From contig NZ_BCTN01000019.1 in the NCBI RefSeq assembly GCF_001571305.1, positions 39,058-103,057 of the forward strand: 64,000 nucleotides of DNA. The letters are read 5' to 3'. Origin of the DNA: Erwinia persicina NBRC 102418 (GTDB lineage Bacteria > Pseudomonadota > Gammaproteobacteria > Enterobacterales > Enterobacteriaceae). The notes below the pieces were generated by a model. It had not been told where the DNA came from and made no database searches. It saw nothing but the letters and a program-made list of their open reading frames with translations. This document shows, piece by piece, positions 1 to 8,194 of this stretch. Position 1 is the first letter of the stretch; every line of letters begins with the position of its first letter. Position numbers and translations under genes: made by a program.

Positions 1-182
1 GGGTGAGCACATGCAGCCAACGCCGTTGTAGCGTCGAGTATGACGGGTAAAATTACCCTAAATAATGGGCGTTACAACAAGGCGGCAAAGGGGTGAATCC
101 CCGGGAGCTTACCTGAGTAAGTGACCGGGGTGAGCACATGCAGCCAACGCCGTTGTAGCGTCGAGTATGACGGGTAAAATTA
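1..182. repeat. Two tandem ERIC elements (left one cut by the window edge)
   Basis: Positions 1-55 are repeated exactly at 128-182, a period of 127 bp, which is the usual length of an ERIC element (enterobacterial repetitive intergenic consensus). The core at 91-137 carries the familiar halves around GTGAATCCCC, GGAGCTTAC, GTAAGTGAC and GGGGTGAGC. The array holds the 3' end of one copy and one whole copy. The last three bases (180-182) supply the stop codon of the gene on the minus strand, so the element abuts or replaced that gene's original end. ERICs are non-coding imperfect palindromes that are transcribed and can affect mRNA stability. Confidence 0.85.
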
Positions 183-959
183 ATAGTAGTTGCCGTGACG
201 GTAATCCCAGGTCGTAAAGATATCCGACATCATCGACATAATCTTATCAACATCCAGGCCTTTACGGATCAGCATCGGGCACGGCGTGATATTACGCTCG
301 CCTTTCTGCTCGGGTACCAGCTTGCCGTTATCGTCAACCATCGCTACCATCACACCCTGCTCGTAGCGGGTCTTTTCTGACTCGTTTGGCTGAATAGACT
401 TCACATAGTCGTTGGCGGCAATAATCAGATCCGCGTGCTGTTCAATACGCTCGCCGATACCTTCGACCAGGCCACGGTTGCCTTTGCCTGACGGATTAGC
501 CGAGCTGGCGAAGGAGAACTTGCCGTGGTTTTCCCACAGCTCTTTCGCCAGGTTCTCGCCGGGTACCCCAAATTTGATGACGAAACAGCTGGTCTGACGG
601 CGGTCCATCATCAGCTCTTTAGAGCCGTCATCCGGGATACGCGCTACCGCTTCTTCTTTCCACGGCAGGATACAGCCCAGCAGCACGTCTTTGTCCCAGT
701 GCTGCTGATACAGCGCTTCAATTTCCGGGTTCAGCTGCGCCAGCTCTTTCAGCTGCGCCAGAGAACCGCACAGTACCACGCCCGGCTTATTACGGTTACG
801 CTGCTTGGCGTCAAACTTGCGCTCCAGACCTTTGGCGTCAGATGTCATGATGATGTAGCCCACTTTGGTCGGGCAGACGATCATGCCGCCTTCCGCAGAC
901 AGGATCTTCACGGCTTCTGGCTGTAAGCCACCATTCCAGTTAACAACTTTATCGTTCAT
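180..959 (-). CDS. Sua5/YciO/YrdC family protein (threonylcarbamoyl-AMP synthase-like)
   Basis: The 259-residue product belongs to the Sua5/YciO/YrdC fold, whose best-known members make threonylcarbamoyl-AMP for tRNA t6A. Visible family marks are the N-terminal segment with CPTKVGYII, a basic stretch around KRNRNKPG and the nucleotide-site motif SSANPSGKGN. It is longer than E. coli YciO or TsaC (about 190-206 residues), and the C-terminal third is not typical, so it may be a YciO-like paralogue and not the essential t6A enzyme. The ATG at 959 is preferred over an upstream GTG/ATG because GAAAGG lies about 7 bases before it. The stop codon falls in the end of an ERIC element. Confidence 0.75.
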   Translation of the reverse strand: MNDKVVNWNGGLQPEAVKILSAEGGMIVCPTKVGYIIMTSDAKGLERKFDAKQRNRNKPGVVLCGSLAQLKELAQLNPEIEALYQQHWDKDVLLGCILPWKEEAVARIPDDGSKELMMDRRQTSCFVIKFGVPGENLAKELWENHGKFSFASSANPSGKGNRGLVEGIGERIEQHADLIIAANDYVKSIQPNESEKTRYEQGVMVAMVDDNGKLVPEQKGERNITPCPMLIRKGLDVDKIMSMMSDIFTTWDYRHGNYY

Positions 960-1099
960 AGCAGTACCTTTCGCTCGGATTCGGTTCAAAGTAAAGTGGG
1001 TCATCACCCGTTGAAACCATCCTGCCACAGCCAGTTTTTAGCGCAACAATAAACGCTATAAAGCTACGATTGTTTCCCACAGGAAACAACCGTTGCCGG

Positions 1100-2164
1100 T
1101 CAGCGCGGGATTAACTGCGCTGCTTTTAAGCGGTCAAACAGCTCAAAAAAGGCCTCACGCGTCGGCTGATAGCCGGTAAATCCGGCTTTCCGGCTTTTGC
1201 TGACGTCGGTAAACACTTCCATCGGGCGACCGAGGTCGGCATCGGTGTGCCACCATGACGCCAGCTTGCTGACATCCGGCTCTTTGAGGCCGCATTCACC
1301 GGCGATCTTCTGCCACTGCTGTGCGGCATCGCCCATCCGCCCTTCCAGCGGCTGTTCGCCGGCAAAAGGGGCCGGTTCAATGCCGAAGTACGCGGCAATT
1401 TCGCCCCACATCCACTGCCAGCGGAACACGTCACCGTTGACCACGTTGTAATCCTGGTTTTGCGCGGAAGGCGTGGTGGCAGCCCAGACCAGCTGGTCGG
1501 CCAGCAGACGGGCATCGGTCATGTCGGTCACCCCTTCCCACTGTGCTTTGGATCCCGGAAAAACAAACGGCTGTCCGGTCTGTTTGCACAGCGTGGCGTA
1601 CACCGCCAGCGTCTGTCCCATATTCATGGCGTTACCGACGGCGAAGCCAATCACCGTATGCGGGCGATGCACGCTCCAGGTGCAGCCATATTTTTCTGCG
1701 GCGGCAAACACTTCGTCTTCCTGGGCATAGTAGAAATTCTCCACCGGCTGGCGACCCTGCTCTTCGCGGAACGGCGTGACCGGCACCACGCCCTTGCCGT
1801 AGGCGTCAAAGGGACCCAGGTAGTGCTTCAGGCCGGTGATCAGCGCCACATGGCCCCCTTTCAGGGAGTCTCCCAGCGCATCCAGTACGTTACGCACCAT
1901 CGCTCCGTTGACGCGGATGTTCTCTTTCTCATTTTCCTGGCGCGCCCAGGCGCTAAAGAACACCTTATCCACCACCACATCCTTCAGGGCAGCCTGTACA
2001 GAGTCCGCATCGGTCAGGTCGGCAGTCAGCGATGTCACTCCGCCGATCACCGGCGTACGTCCGCGTGACAGCCCATTAACCTGCCAGCCTTCCGCCAGCA
2101 GACGTTCAGCCAGGGCACTGCCGGTGACGCCACTGACGCCCACAATCAAAGCTCGTTGTTGCAT
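1100..2164 (-). CDS. SDR-family NADPH enone reductase (PRISE-like)
   Basis: A 354-residue short-chain dehydrogenase with an N-terminal Rossmann motif GVSGVTGSAL. The motifs TGLKHYLGPF and NFYYAQED match the signature regions of the PRISE group (progesterone 5-beta-reductase / iridoid synthase-like enone reductases), where the Lys and Tyr in those motifs are catalytic. A cytosolic reductase of alpha,beta-unsaturated carbonyls is therefore likely; the natural substrate is unknown. AGGAGAG precedes the ATG. The gene is divergent from a LysR gene starting 97 bp away, the usual layout for a LysR regulator and its target. Confidence 0.8.
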   Translation of the reverse strand: MQQRALIVGVSGVTGSALAERLLAEGWQVNGLSRGRTPVIGGVTSLTADLTDADSVQAALKDVVVDKVFFSAWARQENEKENIRVNGAMVRNVLDALGDSLKGGHVALITGLKHYLGPFDAYGKGVVPVTPFREEQGRQPVENFYYAQEDEVFAAAEKYGCTWSVHRPHTVIGFAVGNAMNMGQTLAVYATLCKQTGQPFVFPGSKAQWEGVTDMTDARLLADQLVWAATTPSAQNQDYNVVNGDVFRWQWMWGEIAAYFGIEPAPFAGEQPLEGRMGDAAQQWQKIAGECGLKEPDVSKLASWWHTDADLGRPMEVFTDVSKSRKAGFTGYQPTREAFFELFDRLKAAQLIPR

Positions 2165-2196
2165 AATTTCTCTCCTGTTCAGTGAATCCCTTCAGC

Positions 2197-2211
2197 TTAA
2201 TAGAGAATTAA
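2197..2211. promoter_or_regulatory. Candidate LysR operator (TTAAT-N5-ATTAA)
   Basis: The 96-bp space between the divergent reductase and LysR genes holds the inverted repeat TTAAT-AGAGA-ATTAA. It has the T-N11-A form that LysR-type regulators commonly bind. Function is inferred from position and symmetry only. Confidence 0.4.
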
Positions 2212-2260
2212 ATTCCCATCTCAGGTATAAATTCACAGCATTAATGAACGGGAGGAATGA

Positions 2261-3169
2261 ATGGCCGTCTCTGAAGATCGTTTGAAAGGGATCACTGCCT
2301 TTGTCGCCACAGTGGAGAGCGGCAGCTTTACCGCCGCCGCCGAACGGCTGCATCTGACCAGCTCTGCCGTAAGTAAAAGCATGGCGAGACTGGAAGCACG
2401 CCTCGGATCTCGGCTGTTTGAGCGCACCACCCGCCGTCTGGCACTGACCGATGCCGGGCAGGCCTATTACGACACCTGCACCCGCGTGCTGGGGGAGCTG
2501 AGCGAAGCCGAATCGGTGCTGGCGGCCCAGCGCACCATTCCGGTCGGCCGCCTGCGCGTGGCCGTCCCCCATACCTTTGGTCGCCTGCATGTGATGCCGC
2601 TGCTCAATCACTTCTGCCGTCAGCATCCGGATATGCAGCTGAACCTGTCGTTCTCGGACCGGTTTGTCGATCTGTTTGAAGAGGGCATTGACGTCGCGGT
2701 GCGCATCGGTGGGCCAGGCCGCTATCCCCCCTCTCTGGCGGTGCGCTATCTCGGCTGCGAACAGCTGATCTTCTGCGCCTCACCTGACTACCTGACGCAG
2801 CACGGCACCCCGCAGTCGTTAGCGGAGCTGGAACAGCACCGGGCGATTGTCTATGACCGCATCGACGGCAGCACCAGCCCGTGGCATGTCACCTCGCCGG
2901 ATGGCCGCATCACCACGCGTACCGTACCGCACCGGATGGCGCTGGGGGATGGCGAAGCGCAGCGCTCCGCGGTCATGGCCGGGCTGGGTGTGGCGCAGAT
3001 GGCGACGTGGCTGATGGAAGAGCAGCTGGCACGCGGTGAGCTGGTGCCCTTCCTGCCGGAACGGACAGTGCCGGGCCTGCCGCTGTACGTGGTCTGGCCG
3101 CGCAGAAAGCAGCTCACGCCGAAAGTGGATGCGCTGTTAAGCGCGCTGGAGACATTGAGGATTGGATAA
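2261..3169 (+). CDS. LysR-family transcriptional regulator
   Basis: A 302-residue LysR-type regulator. The N-terminal winged helix-turn-helix (about residues 7-65) includes SFTAAAERLHLTSSAVSKSM; the rest is the periplasmic-binding-like effector domain. GGGAGG lies 7 bases before the ATG. It resembles the large group of LysR proteins that control a divergent oxidoreductase, and it faces away from the PRISE-like reductase at 1100-2164, so that gene is the likely target. The inducer cannot be read from the sequence. Confidence 0.88.
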   Translation: MAVSEDRLKGITAFVATVESGSFTAAAERLHLTSSAVSKSMARLEARLGSRLFERTTRRLALTDAGQAYYDTCTRVLGELSEAESVLAAQRTIPVGRLRVAVPHTFGRLHVMPLLNHFCRQHPDMQLNLSFSDRFVDLFEEGIDVAVRIGGPGRYPPSLAVRYLGCEQLIFCASPDYLTQHGTPQSLAELEQHRAIVYDRIDGSTSPWHVTSPDGRITTRTVPHRMALGDGEAQRSAVMAGLGVAQMATWLMEEQLARGELVPFLPERTVPGLPLYVVWPRRKQLTPKVDALLSALETLRIG

Positions 3170-3173
3170 GTAA

Positions 3174-3199
3174 GGGCGATCGCAAAAGACGATCGTCCC
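3174..3199 (+). terminator. Palindrome after the LysR gene, likely terminator
   Basis: GGGCGATCG and CGATCGTCCC form a stem (one bulged base) around a CAAAAGA loop, 4 bp after the LysR stop codon. There is no T-run. It resembles the GGGGCGACC palindromes found elsewhere in this window and may be a diverged copy. Confidence 0.45.
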
Positions 3200-3238
3200 G
3201 CTGCAAAGCCACCCCACGGAGCCGCTAAAATACTGTCG

Positions 3239-3263
3239 CGGCTGATCTTCCTGTTCGGTCAGC
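3239..3263 (-). terminator. Hairpin downstream of the IclR-family gene
   Basis: GGCTGA...TCAGCC inverted repeat just beyond the 3' end of the minus-strand IclR gene. On the minus strand a TATTTTAG stretch follows further on. A weak terminator is possible. Confidence 0.3.
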
Positions 3264-3270
3264 CCGCAGG

Positions 3271-4083
3271 TTAACCGTGAAAACCCAGCTCGGCAGAAAT
3301 GGCTTTGGCCGTGGCCACCACCGGAGCCATCAGTTTTTTCACTCCAATCTGCTGGAGTTTCGCCGTCGGCAGGGACACGGATACCGCATACGGTACCCGC
3401 TGCTGAATATCAAACACCGGGGCAGCAATGCAGGAGACGCCCAGTTCGTTCTCTTCCCGATCCATAGCGGTGCGCTGCTGGCGAATGCCCTTCAGCTCTT
3501 CCAGCATTTCCGGCAGCGTGGTGATGGTATTTTTGGTCAGGGGCTGGATGGTTTCCTGATGGCTCTGCCAGTACTGCGCCGGATACTCTTCGCTGCCCCA
3601 GGCCATAAAGATTTTGCCCATGGCGGAACAGTACAGCGGCATATGCTGGCCGATGTAGGCGCGGGTACGCATCATGCCGGTGGTCGGTTCCAGCTTGTAG
3701 ATCAGGATCACATGGTCATCTTCCCGGCTGGAGAAGTTGACCGTCTCCCCCACCTCCAGATTCAGCTTTTCCAGATGCGGTGCCGCCACGTGGATCACGT
3801 TCAGCGATGAGAGCGCCTTCTGCCCGACGGAGATAAATTTCGTGGTCAGACGATAGCTGCCCGGTGACGGCGCCTGGGTGACATAGCCGCTGCTGTGCAG
3901 CCCCTGCAGCAGACGGTGCACCGTACTTTTGTTCATTCCGGACAGTTCAGACAGATGGGCCAGCGGGCATCCGTTCGGGTAGTTGCTTAAGAGTTCAATC
4001 AACTGAAGGCCACGGAACAGGCTCTGCGTCCCCAGCGGTTTGTCTTTCTTATCGTCCTTCACGCTATCCGCTTTTACGCTCAT
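3271..4083 (-). CDS. IclR-family regulator of the ketosugar locus (YiaJ-like)
   Basis: A 270-residue IclR-type regulator: a winged helix-turn-helix at about residues 20-80 (LFRGLQLIELL, GMNKSTVHRLLQGL) followed by the IclR effector-binding domain (for example NELGVSCIAAPVFD). It is divergent from the ABC operon and lies next to genes homologous to yiaKL-lyxK-sgbHUE, which in E. coli are repressed by the IclR-family protein YiaJ. It is therefore the likely local regulator. Three sites of the form TGRAA-N5-TTYSR lie in the locus, one of them 80 bp upstream of this gene, which suggests autoregulation. Whether it represses or activates is not visible. Confidence 0.85.
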   Translation of the reverse strand: MSVKADSVKDDKKDKPLGTQSLFRGLQLIELLSNYPNGCPLAHLSELSGMNKSTVHRLLQGLHSSGYVTQAPSPGSYRLTTKFISVGQKALSSLNVIHVAAPHLEKLNLEVGETVNFSSREDDHVILIYKLEPTTGMMRTRAYIGQHMPLYCSAMGKIFMAWGSEEYPAQYWQSHQETIQPLTKNTITTLPEMLEELKGIRQQRTAMDREENELGVSCIAAPVFDIQQRVPYAVSVSLPTAKLQQIGVKKLMAPVVATAKAISAELGFHG

Positions 4084-4161
4084 CCACGCTTCCTCTTGGT
4101 TTCCTTCGCCCCCTCGCGGGGCGGTGCCCGATGTTACCCCATGCTTCCCGCACTGTGAATA

Positions 4162-4176
4162 TGGAACGATGTTTCA
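4162..4176. promoter_or_regulatory. Candidate IclR operator 1 (TGGAA-N5-TTTCA)
   Basis: TGGAACGATGTTTCA has the same outline as the site in front of yiaK (TGGAACGACATTCCA), sharing TGGAACGA exactly. It lies 79 bp upstream of the IclR-family gene, suited to autoregulation. The assignment rests on similarity between the sites in this locus. Confidence 0.5.
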
Positions 4177-4298
4177 GTGTGATTTCTGCGGCGTAAATCG
4201 CCCGGAACGCCACGAGACAGAAGTGAGCTGTCCATCACAATTCCATAACAACAAAAATAACTTATTGTTTTTAAATGATAAATAAAACACTCACTCCT

Positions 4299-4327
4299 TT
4301 GCTTTCCGCTCCAACTGAGAATAGTAT
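4299..4327 (+). promoter_or_regulatory. Candidate sigma-70 promoter of the ABC operon
   Basis: TTGCTT at 4299-4304 and TAGTAT at 4322-4327 are 17 bp apart. The expected start point falls inside the operator-like palindrome at 4331-4345. The same promoter/operator layout occurs in front of yiaK. Confidence 0.5.
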
Positions 4328-4330
4328 TTT

Positions 4331-4345
4331 TGAAACTCGATTTCG
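4331..4345. promoter_or_regulatory. Candidate IclR operator 2 (TGAAA-N5-TTTCG)
   Basis: TGAAACTCGATTTCG begins 4 bp after the -10 hexamer. It is followed by CATATTGAAATATTG, which closely matches the bases after the operator in front of yiaK (CATATATTGAAATAATG). Binding here would block transcription start. Confidence 0.5.
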
Positions 4346-4418
4346 CATATTGAAATATTGCGGTGATTTTTCTGGCTTCACCGCTGTTAATGCTCACCAG
4401 GAGTTGCAGGAGGCTGCC

Positions 4419-5945
4419 ATGCAGCATACACCCGGTACACCCATTCTTACGCTGAACCACATCACCAAACGCTTTGGCGGCAATATCGCCGTCAACGATG
4501 TCAGTCTGGACGTTTTCCCCGGTGAAGTGGTCGCCCTGTTAGGGGAAAACGGCGCCGGAAAATCCACGCTGATCAAAGTGCTCGCCGGGGTTTACAGCCG
4601 CGACGAAGGCGATATTCGTTTCCGTGAGGCCAGCATCGCCTCCGCCGCCAGTTTAAAAACCGCCCGGCAACAGCCGATCGCCTTTATTCATCAGGATCTC
4701 GGGCTGATTGAGTGGATGACCGTCGCGGAAAATATGGCGCTGGTGATGGGCTTTACCCGCCGCATGGGGCTGATTGACTGGCGGGCGGTGCGCGAACGTT
4801 CCCGCGCGGCCCTGGATGAGGTGGGCATCGCGCTGGATCCGGATGCCCGCGTCTTTGAACTGTCACGTACCGAAAAGTCCCTGCTGGCCATTGCCCGCGC
4901 CGTAGCGGTAAACGCCGAGGTGCTGGTGCTGGATGAACCCACCGCGTCCCTGCCCGCCAACGACGTGCGCCACCTGTTCAGCGTGATCAACCGTCTGAAA
5001 AGTAAAAAGGTGGGCATGATTTACGTCACCCACCGCCTGGACGAGGTGATTGAGATTGCTGACCGCGTCTGCGTGATGCGCGACGGTAAACGGGTGGCGG
5101 GGGGGATGACGGCGCAGTACAAGCTGCGCGATCTGGTGGAGATGATTGTCGGAGAGGCCATTGAGGGCGATCGGCGCGAGCCGCTGCCGGAAGCCCGCCC
5201 CCCGGTGCTGACCCTTGACCGGCTGTGCACCGGTGAAGTCGGCCCGGTCTCCTTCAGCCTGCAACCCGGCGAAATGCTGGCGCTGGCCGGGCTGCGCGGG
5301 GCAGGCCAGGAGGAAATTGGCCGCCTGCTGTTTGGCCTGCGTGAGCGCAGCGGTGGCAACATTCAGTTCCGCGATAACGCCTATCACGCCGGGTCGCCGC
5401 AGCAGGCGATGGCGGCAGGCGTCTCACTGGTGGCGGGTGACCGCACCGGGGAAAGCCTGGTGATGTCGATGAGCGTGCGGGAAAACCTGTTTATCAATCC
5501 CTGTGCCAGCGGCCACCGCCTGCTGTCGCGCTACGGCCGCCGCGCCGAAATCGGGGCCAGCTGGTGGAAGGTACAGCTGTTCGATGTTCGCCCTAAGGAC
5601 GTCAATCTGGATATCAGTGCGCTGTCGGGCGGCAATCAGCAGAAAGTGGTGATGGCACGCTGGATGCACCTCAACGCCCCGCTGCTGATCCTTGAAGATC
5701 CCACGGCGGGCGTCGACGTCGGCGCGCGGGAAGAGATCTATCACCTGCTGAACAAGGCGCTGGCCGACGGCATCGCGGTGCTGGTGATCTCCAACGATTT
5801 CGAAGAGATCGCCCATATCTGCAACCGCGCACTGGTGTTTAACCGCGGTCAGGTGGTGGGCGAACTGAAAAATGAACGCGTCACCTTCGCCAACCTGCTC
5901 GAACTGGCTTCGGCCAGCCAGGAAACGCCGGTCGCTACCGTCTGA
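4419..5945 (+). CDS. Sugar ABC transporter ATP-binding protein (CUT2 family)
   Basis: A 508-residue tandem ATPase of the ribose/xylose importer type. The first half has Walker A GENGAGKST (residues 42-50), Walker B VLVLDEPTASLP and a degenerate signature (ELSRTEKSLL). The second half has a degenerate Walker A (LRGAGQEEI) but a good signature LSGGNQQKV and ILEDPTAGVD. This asymmetry is normal in CUT2 ATPases. The ATG at 4419 is chosen because AGGAGG lies 7 bases upstream and it fits the family start. It is the first gene of an operon with a permease, binding protein and lactonase. The substrate is inferred to be a sugar acid or its lactone from the neighbours. Confidence 0.87.
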   Translation: MQHTPGTPILTLNHITKRFGGNIAVNDVSLDVFPGEVVALLGENGAGKSTLIKVLAGVYSRDEGDIRFREASIASAASLKTARQQPIAFIHQDLGLIEWMTVAENMALVMGFTRRMGLIDWRAVRERSRAALDEVGIALDPDARVFELSRTEKSLLAIARAVAVNAEVLVLDEPTASLPANDVRHLFSVINRLKSKKVGMIYVTHRLDEVIEIADRVCVMRDGKRVAGGMTAQYKLRDLVEMIVGEAIEGDRREPLPEARPPVLTLDRLCTGEVGPVSFSLQPGEMLALAGLRGAGQEEIGRLLFGLRERSGGNIQFRDNAYHAGSPQQAMAAGVSLVAGDRTGESLVMSMSVRENLFINPCASGHRLLSRYGRRAEIGASWWKVQLFDVRPKDVNLDISALSGGNQQKVVMARWMHLNAPLLILEDPTAGVDVGAREEIYHLLNKALADGIAVLVISNDFEEIAHICNRALVFNRGQVVGELKNERVTFANLLELASASQETPVATV

Positions 5946-5986
5946 ATCATTAACGCCACCGCCTGACGGTGGCAGGAGAAGCTGTT

Positions 5987-7087
5987 ATGTCCAAAACATC
6001 CGTGAAGTCTACCGCGCTGGAGCAGCGGGTCAGCCTCGGCGAGCACGGTGCCGCCGCGTGGCTGATGCAGATCGTCACCCGCTACGGCCTGCTGCTGCTG
6101 TGCGTCCTGCTCACCGTCCTGTTCTCAGTGTTGTCGCCCTCGTTCGCCAGCATGCTGACATTACAGGCGATCCTCGCCAGTAAGGCCAAAATTGCCCTGC
6201 TGGCGCTGGCCGCCACCATTCCCATGATCGTCGGCAAAATCGACCTGAACGTCGGCTTTGGCATCGTGCTGTGGCATATCCTCGCCATCACCTTACAGGT
6301 CGAGTATGGCTTCTCCTGGCAGATGGCGGTGCTGACGGTGCTGGCGATCTCCGCCGTTTACGGCCTGCTCAACGGGATTCTGGTGGCACTGGCGGATATT
6401 GACAGCTTCGTGGCCACCCTTGGCTCCGGCACCGTGCTGTACGCCGTTGCGCTGTGGCACTCCGGGGGCCGCCAGATCGTCGGCGACCTGCCCGATGCCT
6501 TTATCGCCCTGCACCACACCGAAATCTTCGGCATTCCGATTGGCGCATTCTACGTACTGGCCGTGGCCATCGTCCTGTGGCTGATCACCGAACACACTCC
6601 GCTTGGCCGCTGCATGTATGCGGTGGGCGGTAACCCCGCGGCGGCAAGGCTGAACGGCATAGCTGTTAATAAATTTACCATCGGCGCGTTTATCGCCTCC
6701 AGCGTGCTCACCGGTTTCAGCGGCGTACTGATCGCCGCCGAGCAGGGCGTCGGCCAGGCGAGCGTCGGTATGGATTACCTGCTGCCTGCACTGGTCGGGG
6801 CGTTCCTCGGCAGTACCACTATCCGTCCGGGCCGCGTGAACGTCTGGGGCACCGTGGTGGGCATCGCTATTCTCGCCATCGGGATTGCCGGTATCCAGCA
6901 GTTTGGCGGCGATTTCTGGGTTGAGCCGCTGTTTAACGGTGCCACGCTGCTGCTTTCCATTACGCTTGCCGGTTACGCCCAGCGCCGCCGGATGCTGAAC
7001 CAAAAAGCCGTGGTGCGCAGTCAAAACACCCCGGCTGCCACTCCTGACAATAATCAAAACACCATCACTCCGGGGAGTACCTTATGA
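5987..7087 (+). CDS. Sugar ABC transporter permease (CUT2 family)
   Basis: A 366-residue inner-membrane permease with roughly eight to ten hydrophobic segments. The conserved CUT2 region is visible as YAVGGNPAAARLNGI followed by GVLIAAEQGVGQASVGMDYLL, which is the cytoplasmic loop that contacts the ATPase. AGGAGAA precedes the ATG at 5987. The C-terminal tail is polar. The last bases overlap the start of the binding-protein gene by 4 bp (ATGA), so the two are translated together. Confidence 0.85.
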   Translation: MSKTSVKSTALEQRVSLGEHGAAAWLMQIVTRYGLLLLCVLLTVLFSVLSPSFASMLTLQAILASKAKIALLALAATIPMIVGKIDLNVGFGIVLWHILAITLQVEYGFSWQMAVLTVLAISAVYGLLNGILVALADIDSFVATLGSGTVLYAVALWHSGGRQIVGDLPDAFIALHHTEIFGIPIGAFYVLAVAIVLWLITEHTPLGRCMYAVGGNPAAARLNGIAVNKFTIGAFIASSVLTGFSGVLIAAEQGVGQASVGMDYLLPALVGAFLGSTTIRPGRVNVWGTVVGIAILAIGIAGIQQFGGDFWVEPLFNGATLLLSITLAGYAQRRRMLNQKAVVRSQNTPAATPDNNQNTITPGSTL

Positions 7088-8184
7088 AACGTCATCTTCT
7101 TGCTCTGACTCTTGGCACGCTGCTGGCCGGTTCGCTGCCAGCCTGGGCTGACAGCTACCTCGATCAGGCCACCGCCGCAGTCAGTAAAGCCACCGCCAGC
7201 GTCACCCAGTGGGACGGACCTACCACCGGGCCGACCCTGCAAAAGAACAAGAAGGTGATCTTTATTGCCTCGGATATGAAAAACGGCGGCGTGCAGGGCG
7301 TGCAGCAGGGGTTGAGTGAAGCCGCTGCCGCAGCAGGCTGGAAGCTGGAAACGCTCGACGGCGGTGGCTCGGTGAAAGACCAGCTGGCGGCGCTGAATCA
7401 GGCCATTGCCCAGCGCCCGGACGGCATTGTCATTGGCGGCTGGAACCCGAACGTGGCTAAAATCCCGCTGAAAAAAGCCGTTCAGCAAAAAATCGTGCTG
7501 ATGGCCTGGCACGCCGAACCGCAGCCGGGGCCGATTGCCAAATATAACGTGGTAACCAACATCACCTCTGATTCCAACGAGGTCGCCCGCCTTGCCGCGC
7601 AGTATGCGGTGGTGCAGTCCGGCGGTAAGGCACAGGTGCTGATTTTCACCGATTCGCTCTATCAGATTGCGCTGGATAAGGCCAATACGATGAAGCAGGA
7701 AATTGAGAAGTGCAGCGGCTGTAAGGTGGTGGAGTTTATCGATACGCCGCTGGCCGACACCGCCAACCGCATGCCGTCAATGACCTTCAGCCTGCTGCAA
7801 AAATATGGCGATAAGTTTCAGTACGCGCTGGCGATCAACGACCTTTACTTCGACTTTATGGCCCCGGCGCTGAAGACCGCGGGCAAAGGCGGCAAAAACG
7901 CGCCGTTTAATATCTCCGCCGGGGACGGCTCGATTTCGGCCTTCCAGCGTATCCGCAGCGGCGACAGCCAGATCGGTACCGTGGCCGAGCCGCTGAAGCT
8001 GCACGGCTGGCAGCTGCTGGATGAGTTTAACCGCGCCTTTGCCGGTCAGCCGCCGTCAGGCTATGTCACGCCGGCGCACCTGATCACTAAAGCGAACATC
8101 GGCAGCGACGGCGGACCGCAAAACCACTACGACCCGCAGAATGACTACCAGGGGCATTACAAAACCATCTGGGGCGTGAAGTAG
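7084..8184 (+). CDS. Periplasmic sugar-binding protein of the ABC importer
   Basis: A 366-residue substrate-binding protein. Residues 1-22 form a signal peptide (MKRHLLALTLGTLLAG then PAWA and a predicted cut after the Ala). The mature part has the ribose-binding-like fold, with segments such as FIASDMKNGGVQGVQQGLSE, DGIVIGGWNP and NISAGDGSISAFQRI. It delivers substrate to the CUT2 permease encoded just upstream. It is larger than E. coli RbsB (296 residues), so a ligand other than ribose is expected; the local enzymes suggest a keto-acid or aldonolactone. Confidence 0.83.
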   Translation: MKRHLLALTLGTLLAGSLPAWADSYLDQATAAVSKATASVTQWDGPTTGPTLQKNKKVIFIASDMKNGGVQGVQQGLSEAAAAAGWKLETLDGGGSVKDQLAALNQAIAQRPDGIVIGGWNPNVAKIPLKKAVQQKIVLMAWHAEPQPGPIAKYNVVTNITSDSNEVARLAAQYAVVQSGGKAQVLIFTDSLYQIALDKANTMKQEIEKCSGCKVVEFIDTPLADTANRMPSMTFSLLQKYGDKFQYALAINDLYFDFMAPALKTAGKGGKNAPFNISAGDGSISAFQRIRSGDSQIGTVAEPLKLHGWQLLDEFNRAFAGQPPSGYVTPAHLITKANIGSDGGPQNHYDPQNDYQGHYKTIWGVK

Positions 8185-8194
8185 CGGAGGGGCT

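Larger units (their letters stand above)
4084..4418. promoter_or_regulatory. Divergent regulatory region between the IclR gene and the ABC operon
   Basis: 335 bp without a gene. It holds a candidate promoter for the ABC operon, one operator-like palindrome overlapping the expected start point and another near the regulator gene (all listed separately). Reading the first gene from an upstream ATG at 4275 would swallow these sites, and the GC content there is much lower than in the gene, so this stretch is taken as non-coding. Confidence 0.6.

Noticed and set aside
4275..4418. N-terminal extension of the ABC ATPase
   Set aside because: The 48 extra codons are AT-rich, cover a promoter and operator, and lack a ribosome-binding site; AGGAGG stands before the ATG at 4419.
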